45,538 nt of DNA. Origin: an archaeon GW2011_AR19. Its GTDB lineage: Archaea > Nanobdellota > Nanobdellia > Pacearchaeales > GW2011-AR1. How positions within the stretch are numbered: position 1 is the first letter of the stretch; each line of letters opens with the position of its first letter. The stretch is from positions 1 through 45,538 of the forward strand of contig JWKY01000012.1 in the NCBI GenBank assembly GCA_000806015.1, read 5' to 3'. Both the position numbers and the translations under genes were made by a program. The notes under the pieces were generated by a model. It did no database searches, had not been told where the DNA came from, and saw only the letters and a list, made by a program, of their open reading frames with translations. Positions 16,520 through 24,478 of this stretch are shown one piece after another.

Positions 16520-17263
16520 ATGAAATTTGATTTTAAATTAGCGCCTATTAAATACGATGTTGAAAAAATATATCATTTTTTAAACCCTGATGAAGAAGAT
16601 TGGAATTGGAGCAGATATATTAAAAATTGTTATTCTGAATTAAACAAAATGGATTCAAAAGAAAAAATTAAAAAAATTTTAATAAAGGTTAGAGAAGAAA
16701 ATAAAAAAAAGTTACAAGATAAATTATTTAATTATAAAAAAGAATTTGAAAAAATTTCTAATAAAATTATTTCTGAATTTAAGGAAATTTTAGAGATAAA
16801 TGCGATTAAAACCCATAAAATAGATATTCTAATCTCATTAAGCCCAATAAATCCTTATAATTTAGAAAAAAAAGAATTTTCAGTGTATTGGAATTTTCCA
16901 ATTAAAGATATGATTGCTATTTCTATACATGAGATTTTTCATTTTATTTATTTTGAAAAATGGAGGGAAATTTTTCCGAAAACAACTATTAAAGATTTTG
17001 AACCTCCAAGTTTAATTTGGCATTTAAGTGAATTGGTTGTTCCAGCAGCATTAAATGATAAAAAAATTCAAAATGTTTTTAAATATCTTCATAGAACTTA
17101 TGAGGAATACACTAAACGAAGAATAAATAAAAAAAGTATAAATAAAAAAAGTATAAATGAAATTATCTTAGATTTATATAGTAAAAAAAGGCCTTTCTCA
17201 TTATTTATAAAAGAAGCGTATAATTTTGTATTAAAACATGAAAAAGAGATTCAAAAGGTTTAA
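16520..17263 (+). CDS. HExxH metallopeptidase-like protein next to RiPP-like locus B
   Basis: A 247-aa protein with no signal peptide. The motif SIHEIFHFIYFEKW (about residues 136-149) is a zinc-protease HExxH. Downstream WHLSELVVPAAL supplies a possible third ligand (Glu). The C-terminus has a short tandem repeat (INKKSINKKSIN, from an 18-bp DNA duplication near 17121-17156). The rest is lysine-rich and helical. It converges on the radical SAM gene, overlapping its end by 4 bases. If it is part of locus B, it could cleave the leader or act on the product; this is inference from position only. No closer family recognised. Confidence 0.6.
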   Translation: MKFDFKLAPIKYDVEKIYHFLNPDEEDWNWSRYIKNCYSELNKMDSKEKIKKILIKVREENKKKLQDKLFNYKKEFEKISNKIISEFKEILEINAIKTHKIDILISLSPINPYNLEKKEFSVYWNFPIKDMIAISIHEIFHFIYFEKWREIFPKTTIKDFEPPSLIWHLSELVVPAALNDKKIQNVFKYLHRTYEEYTKRRINKKSINKKSINEIILDLYSKKRPFSLFIKEAYNFVLKHEKEIQKV

Positions 17264-18555
17264 TTTCTAAAAAAATAAGAACACATCCAAGAATCCGGGG
17301 CATTGATAGAATCATTAAAAAATAAAGATTTTGCTTTACATCCTCCAGCGCAGACATTTAATACTTTACAATCTTTACATTCCGAGCTGGAGATATATTC
17401 TTTTTTTCTAAAATAATTGAGTAATAGAGAATTTTCCCAAATATTCGTTAATGATTTTTGCTTAACATTTCCAAGAATATATTTTCCAAAGTTTAACATG
17501 GGACAAAGAGATACAGAGCCGTCACTTCCTAAATAAAAGAAACTTTCCCCTAATCCACAATAGCTATTTATCTTTCTTTTTTGACCCTCGGGAGTTTTAA
17601 TAAATAATTCTCCATCAAATACTTTTTCATATAATCTTGAAATTTTTTTCATTGCCCCCATTTTATCTCTTAAATTATAAGTAGGAATTTGAACGCCTCT
17701 TCCCTCTGGAACTATTTCATCAAAAGAAATATCATTTTTATCCATCCCTAAATATTTAAGATAAATCAATGTATTTTTTATTGAATCATAAGAATCATTT
17801 ATGTCTTTAAATAAAACTATATTTGCCCTTGTTCTTATTCCTTGTTTTAACATTTCTTCTAAATTATCTAAAACTTTTTTATTGTCTGTTTTTCTTATCT
17901 TTTTATATTCTTCTGGATTGACAGAATCTATACTCACTGCCACAAATTCTGGATTAAGCAAGGATAATTCTTTTATATGTTCTTTTTCCATTAAAATCCC
18001 ATTTGTAAAAATACTAAAATCTATCATAGAAGAGTATGTTTCTTTGAGAATATCAAATAAGTCATTTTTTATAAAAGGCTCTCCCCCAGTTATTCTAATT
18101 TTTAATGCTCCTAATTTTTTAATTTCTGAGATTAAATCAAAAATATTCTCTTTTTGCAATTCTTTTGTTTTAGTCTGAGGATTATAACAATGAATACAAT
18201 TGAGATTACATTTTTTTGTTATCTCAAAAAACACCGAATCTAAAGAATATACGGAATTATCTTTATTTATAATTCTTAATTTACTTTTTTCATCTTTTGC
18301 AGAGTATTTTATAATGCCTTTTTTGTTTAATTTTTCAATTATGTTGAGAGTCTTTTCTAGAATCTCGGCTTTATTATTCTTAATATTATTTGAAATTTCT
18401 TCTATCGTCTTTTTTCCATCACATTTTTTTAATATTTCTGTAAGATCTTGATTGCAAATTATATGCTTTTTAGAAATTAAATCATATAAAATAGAACCAG
18501 AACGAGTTAATTTAAGTATGCTCCTTTCTAAATAAGGTCTTTCATTTATTTCCAT
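17260..18555 (-). CDS. radical SAM/SPASM peptide-modifying enzyme with PqqD-like domain
   Basis: A 431-aa protein in three parts. Residues about 19-86 form a PqqD/RRE-like helical domain (IEEISNNI, EKLNKKGIIKYS) that binds a leader peptide. The radical SAM core has CNLNCIHC (C116, C120, C123) and the SAM-binding GGEP (157-160). The SPASM domain has seven cysteines in the classic order: C333, C351, C393, C396, C402, C406, C425. Such enzymes introduce thioether or carbon-carbon crosslinks in sactipeptides, ranthipeptides and related RiPPs. The gene follows a Cys-rich 60-aa peptide gene by 14 bases on the same strand, its probable substrate. Confidence 0.85.
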   Translation of the reverse strand: MEINERPYLERSILKLTRSGSILYDLISKKHIICNQDLTEILKKCDGKKTIEEISNNIKNNKAEILEKTLNIIEKLNKKGIIKYSAKDEKSKLRIINKDNSVYSLDSVFFEITKKCNLNCIHCYNPQTKTKELQKENIFDLISEIKKLGALKIRITGGEPFIKNDLFDILKETYSSMIDFSIFTNGILMEKEHIKELSLLNPEFVAVSIDSVNPEEYKKIRKTDNKKVLDNLEEMLKQGIRTRANIVLFKDINDSYDSIKNTLIYLKYLGMDKNDISFDEIVPEGRGVQIPTYNLRDKMGAMKKISRLYEKVFDGELFIKTPEGQKRKINSYCGLGESFFYLGSDGSVSLCPMLNFGKYILGNVKQKSLTNIWENSLLLNYFRKKEYISSSECKDCKVLNVCAGGCKAKSLFFNDSINAPDSWMCSYFFRN

Positions 18556-18569
18556 GTTGATTCTTAAAT

Positions 18570-18752
18570 CTATAATTTATACTTAGAATCAACCTCTATT
18601 GAGATATATTCTACTGATGAATAACGCTCTGGTGGAGGGCATGCTCCAGGTGTAGCGCAAGCGCATCTACATCTCATTGAGACCAAATTGTCTTCAACAA
18701 TTTCAAAAACAGGTTCAAACTTTTTCTCCAAAGCTTTTTCAAGTTGTTCCAT
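18570..18752 (-). CDS. putative RiPP precursor peptide B (60 aa, Cys-rich core)
   Basis: The peptide starts MEQLEKALEKK, nearly the same as precursor A at 5071. An acidic leader (FEPVFEIVEDN) follows, then the core MRCRCACATPGACPPPERY with four cysteines close together, and a tail YISIEVDSKYKL. Closely spaced cysteines with a radical SAM/SPASM enzyme 14 bases downstream fit a thioether-crosslinked RiPP (sactipeptide or ranthipeptide type), but the exact chemistry cannot be read from sequence. A TATA-like box about 25 nt before the ATG predicts a leaderless transcript. The tail beyond the core might be removed or be a second, follower part. Confidence 0.8.
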   Translation of the reverse strand: MEQLEKALEKKFEPVFEIVEDNLVSMRCRCACATPGACPPPERYSSVEYISIEVDSKYKL

Positions 18753-18805
18753 ATTTTTTTAATGTATAACTTCTATTTAAATCTTTTGGTTGTTACTATT
18801 TTAGA
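18753..18805 (-). promoter_or_regulatory. promoter of RiPP-like locus B
   Basis: On the minus strand TTTAAATA lies about 25 nt from the ATG at 18752. The 26 nt at 18755-18780 are identical to 5223-5248 of locus A, with the same spacing to the start. AT-rich similarity extends upstream (CAAAAG and AAAATA blocks). Confidence 0.7.
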
Positions 18806-18874
18806 ATTATTAATCTTTTCAGTGAAATTGCTCGTCGGATTTTTTTAATAATTAATTACTTTCGCACTAATCTT

Positions 18875-19010
18875 CTACTCGAACCGACACTCAAAATATT
18901 TTTTACTAATGCTCAATTTAAGTTTGTTTCCGTGTCAGTCCTCTACTCGAACCGACACTCAAAATATTTTTTACTAATGCTCAATTTAAGTTTGTTTCCG
19001 TGTCAGTCCT
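18875..19010. repeat. 68-bp tandem duplication, two copies, overlapping the end of pcna
   Basis: The unit from ctactcgaaccgacactc to gtgtcagtcct occurs at 18875-18942 and again, identically, at 18943-19010. The second copy contains the stop codon of pcna (19003-19005). Identity of the copies suggests a recent event or an active slippage site. It contains gaaccgacac and gtgtcag, a weak inverted repeat that may act as a transcription end for pcna. Confidence 0.85.
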
Positions 19011-19737
19011 CGGATTCCACTCTCGGGGCAAGAATAAAATTAAGCTCCAGATTATCAATTTTCAAGTCTATTCTCAAAGGATGGTCGTTTGCAAAATTTA
19101 AAATTGTTTTATCGCAGAGTTTGCTTCCTTTCATGAATTTGTCCAGATATTCAATGCTGTATCTTGATTTGCAATTTTCTGCTTTAATAACTGCTTCATC
19201 GCCTGAGAATTCAGATTTTGCTGAATTCAAATTTTTTGCTTCAATTATAAAATTATTATTTTCAATAATAAAAGAGCAGGCATCAGCGACAACGGCGCAG
19301 TCTTCAACAGCGTCAATTAAATCAGCGGAATTCATCTCAACTCTTGCGCTGAATTCTAAGTTTGGAATTTCTTTATCTTCGCTTTTTATGTCAATTAAAT
19401 TCAAGGTGAAATTCCTTTTGATTTTATCGGGAATTTCTATGTTTAATTTATTTTCATCTCTTTTTAATATCAGCGAACTTTTTATTCCTGCCCTCCTTAA
19501 AATTTTTTTCAAGTCTTCTAAATTCACCCCCCAAATTTCTTGTTTTGATTTGTCAAGTTCAAACTGCGAGAACGCATCTTTTGACAGAAAAAATCTCACC
19601 ATCGCGACATTTGCAGGATCAATAGCAACGACACTCATTCCGGAACTGTCTATTTTAAATTTAACTTCTATTACAAGAGCCGAGATAAGTTCAACGACTT
19701 TAGATAATAACGCGGGGTTTTCAAGTTTTATTTGCAT
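19003..19737 (-). CDS. pcn: DNA polymerase sliding clamp (PCNA)
   Basis: A 244-aa protein of the usual archaeal PCNA length. Recognisable are the start MQIKLENPALLSKVVELISA, the block IDSSGMSVVAIDPANVAMVRF, the interdomain region after LNIEIPDKI, and the end LEINFILAP-type segment (LELNFILAPRVESED). PCNA forms a ring that tethers DNA polymerase, ligase and other enzymes to DNA. A single copy is seen here. The last residues (ESED) and stop fall at the edge of a 68-bp tandem duplication. Upstream, 19738-19862 is AT-rich with no gene, and holds the promoter. Confidence 0.95.
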   Translation of the reverse strand: MQIKLENPALLSKVVELISALVIEVKFKIDSSGMSVVAIDPANVAMVRFFLSKDAFSQFELDKSKQEIWGVNLEDLKKILRRAGIKSSLILKRDENKLNIEIPDKIKRNFTLNLIDIKSEDKEIPNLEFSARVEMNSADLIDAVEDCAVVADACSFIIENNNFIIEAKNLNSAKSEFSGDEAVIKAENCKSRYSIEYLDKFMKGSKLCDKTILNFANDHPLRIDLKIDNLELNFILAPRVESED

Positions 19738-19862
19738 TCTTGTAAAAATAATGTTTCTCTTTTAAATATTGTTATTATTGAAATTAATGGGTTTAGAATA
19801 AAAAAATAAAAGAATAAAAGAATAAATGAGTAAAAATCGATATATAAAAAAATTTGTATTAT

Positions 19863-20111
19863 TCATTCAGAAATATCAATTTCTTTGGGAAGTTTTTTAT
19901 TAAATTTTGAAAGGACTCTTCCCAAAATTTCTACCCTTTTTTTGAAACTTAATATTCCTATACTATACACTTCATCAGTATCTTCATTTCGGGTGATAAA
20001 AACCCCTTCTTCTATTTCATCAGTATATTCTAATTCTGGCGGTTCACCAAATGTTATCTCTAAGAAATCGCCTTCTTGGTCATAATATATTCCATATGTT
20101 TGATTTTCCAT
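19863..20111 (-). CDS. DUF2283 family small protein
   Basis: An 82-aa acidic protein. The pattern YYDQEGDFLEITFGEPPE, then EIEEGVFITRNEDTDEV and IGILSFKKRV is typical of DUF2283. Members are commonly encoded next to a small nuclease-like or toxin-like protein, as here, and probably act as its antidote. It follows the gene at 20113 with one base between them, on the same strand, so the two are cotranscribed. Confidence 0.75.
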   Translation of the reverse strand: MENQTYGIYYDQEGDFLEITFGEPPELEYTDEIEEGVFITRNEDTDEVYSIGILSFKKRVEILGRVLSKFNKKLPKEIDISE

Positions 20112-20112
20112 A

Positions 20113-20412
20113 TTATTTTATTTTCCTTTCAAAATAAGATTTAATAACAAATCCATCGCCGTTTAAATATTTAACGATAGCCAAGAGGTATTTGTTTTTT
20201 GATTTTAGGTGTTTAAAATATTTGTAATAATATCTAACATTTTGATCAAGGCTATAATCAGTTATTGCATCTGGCTTAATGATTGTCTCTTTTATTTCTT
20301 CAAGATACACTGCCATGTTCGGGTGTTTCAAGTTTGTTTCCCGCCATTGCCTTTTTGTCAGTCTTATCTTTCTCCCTGTTTTATCAATTATTTCAAAAAT
20401 ATGCTCCATCAT
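20113..20412 (-). CDS. small PBECR/RelE-like nuclease (putative toxin)
   Basis: A 99-aa basic protein. The pattern TKRQWRETNLKHPNM, then IKETIIKPDAI, YYYKYFKHLKSKNKYLLAIV and the end GFVIKSYFERKIK is typical of the BECR-fold group (phage-type PBECR proteins) that cleave RNA. It is the first gene of a pair with the DUF2283 gene. Start could be 20412 or the next ATG three bases later. Activity is inferred. Confidence 0.65.
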   Translation of the reverse strand: MMEHIFEIIDKTGRKIRLTKRQWRETNLKHPNMAVYLEEIKETIIKPDAITDYSLDQNVRYYYKYFKHLKSKNKYLLAIVKYLNGDGFVIKSYFERKIK

Positions 20413-20533
20413 TTTTAAAATAAGTTAGATATTATAAATTTATTGAATTTTCTATTAAAAAGAAAAAAAGAAAAACTAATTGCTCCAAAACGGCTATAAC
20501 TAATTATATAAATCTTTTAGTTTATTAAAAAAT

Positions 20534-21793
20534 ATGACTTTCAAAGAAGAAAGAATCAGAAAAATAACTAACTTGTATTATTCAAGGCAGGATATACAAA
20601 AAACAATTTGTGACTTTTCTAAAAATAGGGAAATCTGTCCGCGATATTTTGAAGGTTTTGGAAAACGCCCTGATTCTTTTCAATACCCAAACGATGTTTT
20701 TGAAATGGTAAAAAAAGGAGCAACATCTTTTAATTGTTCAGAAGAATTATGGGAAGACCCAATGAAAATTGTTACAGGAATGTCAGAGAAGCAGGCAAAT
20801 CAGCTTCGGATAGGCTGGGACTTGATTATAGATATTGACAGCAAATATATTGATTACAGCAAGATTTGCGCAGAAATAATATTTAATTTTTTAAAATTTC
20901 ATGGAATTAAAAATTTCGGGGCGAAATTTTCAGGCGCAAAAGGATTTCATATAATCATTCCATGGAAGGCGTTTCCAAAAGAAGTGAATGGGATACAAAC
21001 GAAAAATATGTTTCCCGAATGGCCGAGGATAATGATAAAATATATAATAGAATCAACAAAAAAAGATTTAATTGAAAAAATTTCAGATATAGAAAGACCA
21101 AATAAATATGTAAAAAATTTCCAGGCTTCTAAAGAAGTTATGCCCGATATTATTCTTGTTTCCCCCCGCCATTTATTCAGAATGCCTTATTCTCTGCATG
21201 AAAAAACAGCTTTAGCAAGCATTGTTATAGACCCTGAACAAATTTCAAAATTTGAGCTAAAAGATGCAGATCCATTAAAAGCAGAAGCAAGAAATTTTAT
21301 TCCGAATATAAAAGAAGGCGAGGCTTCAGAATTTTTAATTCAAGCATTAGACTGGCATAGGGAAAATTATGGAAAAATAGAATCTTCTGAAAAAAATAAA
21401 GAAGAATTCAAGCCAATGAATTTAGGAGAGATTTTTGATAAAAATTTTCCTGGCTCAATCAAAAAAATTCTTGAGGGGCTTGGCGACGGAAAACAAAGAG
21501 CGTTGTTTATTTTAATAAATTTTTTCCGTTCAATAGGAATGAAAAGAAATGAGCTTGAAAAAAGAATTTATGACTGGAACAAAAAAAATAATCCCTCGCT
21601 TAATGAGAGCCGTATTAAATCCCAATTTATTCAGAGTTATAAAAATAAAATTATTTTGCCTCCAAATTTTGACAAGGATTATTACACCGGCATCGGAATT
21701 ATCCCGACAAAAGAAGAAATTCGTTATAAAAATCCAGTTAATTATTTTGTTAAAAAAACACTTCAAAATAAAAATAATTTTTCAGAGGAATAA
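20534..21793 (+). CDS. archaeo-eukaryotic primase small-subunit-like protein
   Basis: A 419-aa protein. The catalytic DxD lies in WDLIIDIDSKY (D100, D102) and the nucleotide-binding motif in SGAKGFHIIIPW (133-144), as in primase small subunits and related primase-polymerases; a later SPRHLFRMPYSLH contains another active-site region. The C-terminal 100 residues (KRQALFILINFFRSIGMKRNE) are helical, like a primase C-terminal domain. It is longer than a typical PriS (about 350 aa). No large subunit gene is in this window. It synthesises RNA/DNA primers if it is the replicative primase. Confidence 0.8.
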   Translation: MTFKEERIRKITNLYYSRQDIQKTICDFSKNREICPRYFEGFGKRPDSFQYPNDVFEMVKKGATSFNCSEELWEDPMKIVTGMSEKQANQLRIGWDLIIDIDSKYIDYSKICAEIIFNFLKFHGIKNFGAKFSGAKGFHIIIPWKAFPKEVNGIQTKNMFPEWPRIMIKYIIESTKKDLIEKISDIERPNKYVKNFQASKEVMPDIILVSPRHLFRMPYSLHEKTALASIVIDPEQISKFELKDADPLKAEARNFIPNIKEGEASEFLIQALDWHRENYGKIESSEKNKEEFKPMNLGEIFDKNFPGSIKKILEGLGDGKQRALFILINFFRSIGMKRNELEKRIYDWNKKNNPSLNESRIKSQFIQSYKNKIILPPNFDKDYYTGIGIIPTKEEIRYKNPVNYFVKKTLQNKNNFSEE

Positions 21794-21817
21794 AAAAAGA
21801 AATTAAACTTAAAAATT
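21794..21817. repeat. 24-bp direct repeat, left copy, flanking the Fic cassette
   Basis: Identical 24 bases (beginning aaaaagaaattaaactt) occur at 21794-21817 and 22448-22471, followed in both by ttactaaa (after 3 extra bases on the left). They bracket the Fic/RHH operon. Confidence 0.7.
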
Positions 21818-21819
21818 AG

Positions 21820-21908
21820 CTTACTAAAGATTATGTGTATAAATCTTAGTAAGATAGAAAGATTTAAATAGGAGCTTACTAATATTTATGTGTATGAAAA
21901 TTAGTAAG
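21820..21908 (+). promoter_or_regulatory. two 34-bp palindromic operators around the Fic promoter
   Basis: CTTACTAA ... TTAGTAAG inverted repeats delimit two 34-bp units, 21820-21853 and 21875-21908, whose middles also match (tatgtgtat). A TTTAAATA box (21863-21870) lies between them, and the second unit covers the start of the Fic gene. This arrangement suits binding by the ribbon-helix-helix partner to repress its own operon. Confidence 0.7.
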
Positions 21909-22229
21909 GAAGAATTGCTTAGAATAAACCGGGGATTTGGCGGCGGTTTGAGAAATGATTCCAGCCTGGACTTTGCTTTAGAGATGCTGAAAAACAAGAA
22001 AATCGGAGATTATAAAAAACTGGCTTATTTAATAAGAGCAATACTCGTTGACCATCCATTTTCAGATGGAAACAAAAGAACTGCGGCGTATCTTGCTTTG
22101 AAATTTACAGAAGGAAAAAATAAGGAAGTTGATAGAGAACTCCTTTTGCACCATATTGTCTCCATAGCAAAAAAGAATATAACTGAAATAAAAAACATAG
22201 AATACCGGCTTAAAAATGCAATCAAATAA
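21888..22229 (+). CDS. Fic/Doc-like protein (putative toxin)
   Basis: A 113-aa protein with the Fic core motif HPFSDGNKRTAAYLAL (residues about 51-66). Histidine, Gly-Asn-Lys-Arg and the small size make it Doc-like. Fic proteins transfer AMP or phosphate from nucleotides to targets. Doc phosphorylates the elongation factor EF-Tu. It overlaps the downstream RHH gene by 14 bases. Start may be ATG 21888 (MCMKISKEE) or 21894, the latter fitting a leaderless start about 25 nt after the TATA box. Confidence 0.85.
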   Translation: MCMKISKEELLRINRGFGGGLRNDSSLDFALEMLKNKKIGDYKKLAYLIRAILVDHPFSDGNKRTAAYLALKFTEGKNKEVDRELLLHHIVSIAKKNITEIKNIEYRLKNAIK

Positions 22230-22419
22230 AATCCTTTCAAAATACAAAGAAATGTTTCAAGCTCTTGAAGATTATGACAAAACAAGAGAACTTCCATTTC
22301 AGAGAAAAAGAATAGACATCACTTTATCAGTAAACGCAATCCGCAAGTTAAGGGAAATTAGCAAGAAAACAGGAAAGCCCATTTCAAGAATTGTTGAAGA
22401 AAAATTTAGAGTAGATTAA
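22216..22419 (+). CDS. ribbon-helix-helix small protein (putative antitoxin)
   Basis: A 67-aa basic protein. The C-terminal half (RIDITLSVNAIRKLREISKK, then KPISRIVEEKF) is a ribbon-helix-helix DNA-binding domain of CopG type. The N-terminal helix (KYKEMFQALEDYD) could bind the Fic protein. Doc toxins usually have Phd antitoxins, so an RHH partner is a variation. It overlaps the Fic gene by 14 bases and is expected to repress the operon through the palindromes at 21820-21908. Confidence 0.75.
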   Translation: MQSNKILSKYKEMFQALEDYDKTRELPFQRKRIDITLSVNAIRKLREISKKTGKPISRIVEEKFRVD

Positions 22420-22447
22420 TTAGCATTTGCTAAGCCATAAAAGAAAG

Positions 22448-22471
22448 AAAAAGAAATTAAACTTAAAAATT
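22448..22471. repeat. 24-bp direct repeat, right copy, flanking the Fic cassette
   Basis: Right partner of the repeat at 21794-21817. Confidence 0.7.
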
Positions 22472-22544
22472 TTACTAAAAATCAAACTCCAGACATCCTC
22501 TAAAAAAGAACAATATTTATAAACAATTTTTAATTAATTCATAT

Positions 22545-24407
22545 ATGAAAAAGAGAATTGAGAATTCTCAATTGTTTATCTTTCCCAACAAGAAGCGGAA
22601 ATCTAAACAAAAGAGGGCTGTTTTATTTGGTTTTTTTGTTTTGATATTTATTTTGCCTTTTATAACCCCGCTGAATCAAACGCTTAATTCAGATGCAATA
22701 GAATGTATAGAGAATAAAGTTCAGGAAAAAGGTTGTTCAACTTTCGGTCTTGAAAGCAAGATTTTTGCTTTGCTATCAACGGACCAGTGTGAAGCAGATG
22801 TTTTAGCAAGCGACTCTCAAGACGAGTGTTTTGTCCCGGTAAATGCAAATTCATGCGAGTTAAAAACAACTTCTCAGGCAGTTTTAGCTTTAGACAGCGC
22901 AGGTTCAGATACAGATAAATATGCTGATTGGATTTTAGCGCAAAACAAAACAGCGTCGGGAATTGACTGGCTTTTGCAAATTGAAACTTCAGAGCCGGCG
23001 TCGTGCAGCCTTGAAGATTTAAATGCAGACACCTATCAGGTTTCTATAGACCAAAACAAAAAACTTTCTTTATCTGGAGCAAATTGTCTGACTCTTGATT
23101 CTTCTAATTATTGGCTAAAGATAGATTCTCAATGTCAAAAACAGGAATTTACAGTTTCCTGCGACAAAGCTTTTCAGGTAAATTTATTATTTAAGAAGCA
23201 ATTATCGTCAACAATTTATGTTTTTGATGAAAGTGTAAAATCCGAAACAGCTGGAGGAACAGATTTCATTAAAGCAAAAGAATCTTTATGTTTTAAAAAA
23301 GGAAATGCCTGCGATTATGAAGGAAGTTTATGGGCAACTCTTGTTTTAAAAAAACTTGGCAAAGATATTTCTTCTTATCTTCCTTATTTAATTGTTTTTG
23401 AAGAAGACAATGAAAAATTTTTGCCGGAATCTTTTTTATATTTCTTAACTGCTGAACAGGATTTCAAAACAGAATTATTAGCAAAACAAATTGGCGAAAG
23501 ATATTGGGATGAAGCATATGACAGATATTACGACACTGCTTTGGCTTTAATGGGTGTTTCCAGCGAGCAGACAGATGCAAAAGACAATGCAATAAACTGG
23601 CTTGCAGAAGTTCAGGGAGCTGACGGATGCTGGGATTCAGGAAATGTTGCAAAAACAGGATTTTTATTATATTCACTTTGGCCAAGCTCTTTTTCCGGAG
23701 CTGACGGTGGAGAAGAACTGGAAGATTGTGAAACATTAGGAAATTTCTGTATTTCAGATATTGAATGTTCAGAATCAGGAGGAGATTCTCTTTCAGGATT
23801 CAACTGTCCTGGTTTGTCTGTTTGTTGCACTAATGATAAACCTTCACAAACCTGTGCAGAATTAGGAGGAGAAGTTTGCGATTATTCAGAAACCTGCGAC
23901 GGCATTTCAGAATACGAAGCTTCTGATTTATTATCAAGTGAATCCTGTTGTATTGGAACTTGCGAAGCGCCGACAATTACAACTCAAAGCGAATGTGAGC
24001 AAAATTTTGGAAATTGCAAAGATACTGCCTGTGAATCAGGGGAAAAAGAAAATTTAAATTATTTATGCAATGATGTTTCCCAATATTGTTGTATACAAAA
24101 AAGTGAAAAAAGTTTCTGGTGGCTTTGGGTTTTAGGAATTTTAATTGTTTTAACAGCTTTAGCAATAGTGTTTAAAGATAAATTAAAAGATTTTTATGAT
24201 AAATTTACAACTAAAAAACCAGCTCCAAAATCGGGAATGCCTCCAAAGATGTCTGAAATTCCTCAGAGAAGGCTCACCAGAGTCATCCCCGTGGGAAGAA
24301 TTTTTCCGCAGCAACAGCATCCTCCACAATATCCAAGAAGACCAATTCCCCAGAAAAAAAGCGAGTTAGATGATGTTCTTAAAAAGTTAAAGGAAATGGG
24401 GAAATAA
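22545..24407 (+). CDS. membrane-anchored surface protein with toroid-like and Cys-rich regions
   Basis: A 620-aa protein with an N-terminal helix (AVLFGFFVLIFILPFITPL). Its outer part has motifs like ASGIDWLLQIET and NAINWLAEVQGADGCWDSG, which recall the alpha-alpha toroid (terpene cyclase/prenyltransferase-like) fold. A cysteine-rich domain (SVCCTND, SESCCIGTCE, SQYCCIQK) follows, then a single C-terminal membrane helix (WWLWVLGILIVLTALAIVF) and a Lys/Pro-rich cytoplasmic tail. The orientation puts the Cys-rich part outside. The CC-repeat style matches the genes at 9873 and 27720. Function unknown. Confidence 0.75.
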   Translation: MKKRIENSQLFIFPNKKRKSKQKRAVLFGFFVLIFILPFITPLNQTLNSDAIECIENKVQEKGCSTFGLESKIFALLSTDQCEADVLASDSQDECFVPVNANSCELKTTSQAVLALDSAGSDTDKYADWILAQNKTASGIDWLLQIETSEPASCSLEDLNADTYQVSIDQNKKLSLSGANCLTLDSSNYWLKIDSQCQKQEFTVSCDKAFQVNLLFKKQLSSTIYVFDESVKSETAGGTDFIKAKESLCFKKGNACDYEGSLWATLVLKKLGKDISSYLPYLIVFEEDNEKFLPESFLYFLTAEQDFKTELLAKQIGERYWDEAYDRYYDTALALMGVSSEQTDAKDNAINWLAEVQGADGCWDSGNVAKTGFLLYSLWPSSFSGADGGEELEDCETLGNFCISDIECSESGGDSLSGFNCPGLSVCCTNDKPSQTCAELGGEVCDYSETCDGISEYEASDLLSSESCCIGTCEAPTITTQSECEQNFGNCKDTACESGEKENLNYLCNDVSQYCCIQKSEKSFWWLWVLGILIVLTALAIVFKDKLKDFYDKFTTKKPAPKSGMPPKMSEIPQRRLTRVIPVGRIFPQQQHPPQYPRRPIPQKKSELDDVLKKLKEMGK

Positions 24408-24436
24408 TTTGATTTATTTGTAAAATTTGTTGTTTC

Positions 24437-24459
24437 GCGTCAGACATTCGTCAAGACGC
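24437..24459. terminator. hairpin GCGTC...GACGC after the surface-protein gene
   Basis: A GC-rich hairpin in AT-rich DNA, followed by ttcgctaa. A related one with the same ttcgctaa follows the AsnRS gene at 44738. Confidence 0.4.
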
Positions 24460-24478
24460 TTCGCTAAAAGAAAAGTTA

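Noticed and set aside
17121-17156. Possible microsatellite in the HExxH gene
   Set aside because: An 18-bp in-frame duplication only, giving KKSINKKSIN; too short to treat as a separate repeat element.
18875-19010. CRISPR-like repeat
   Set aside because: Two adjacent copies without spacers; it is a simple tandem duplication. No CRISPR array or cas gene was seen in the window.
18932-19765. A 277-aa open frame opposite pcna
   Set aside because: It is the antisense of PCNA, with low-complexity Ser/Phe/Leu composition typical of shadows.
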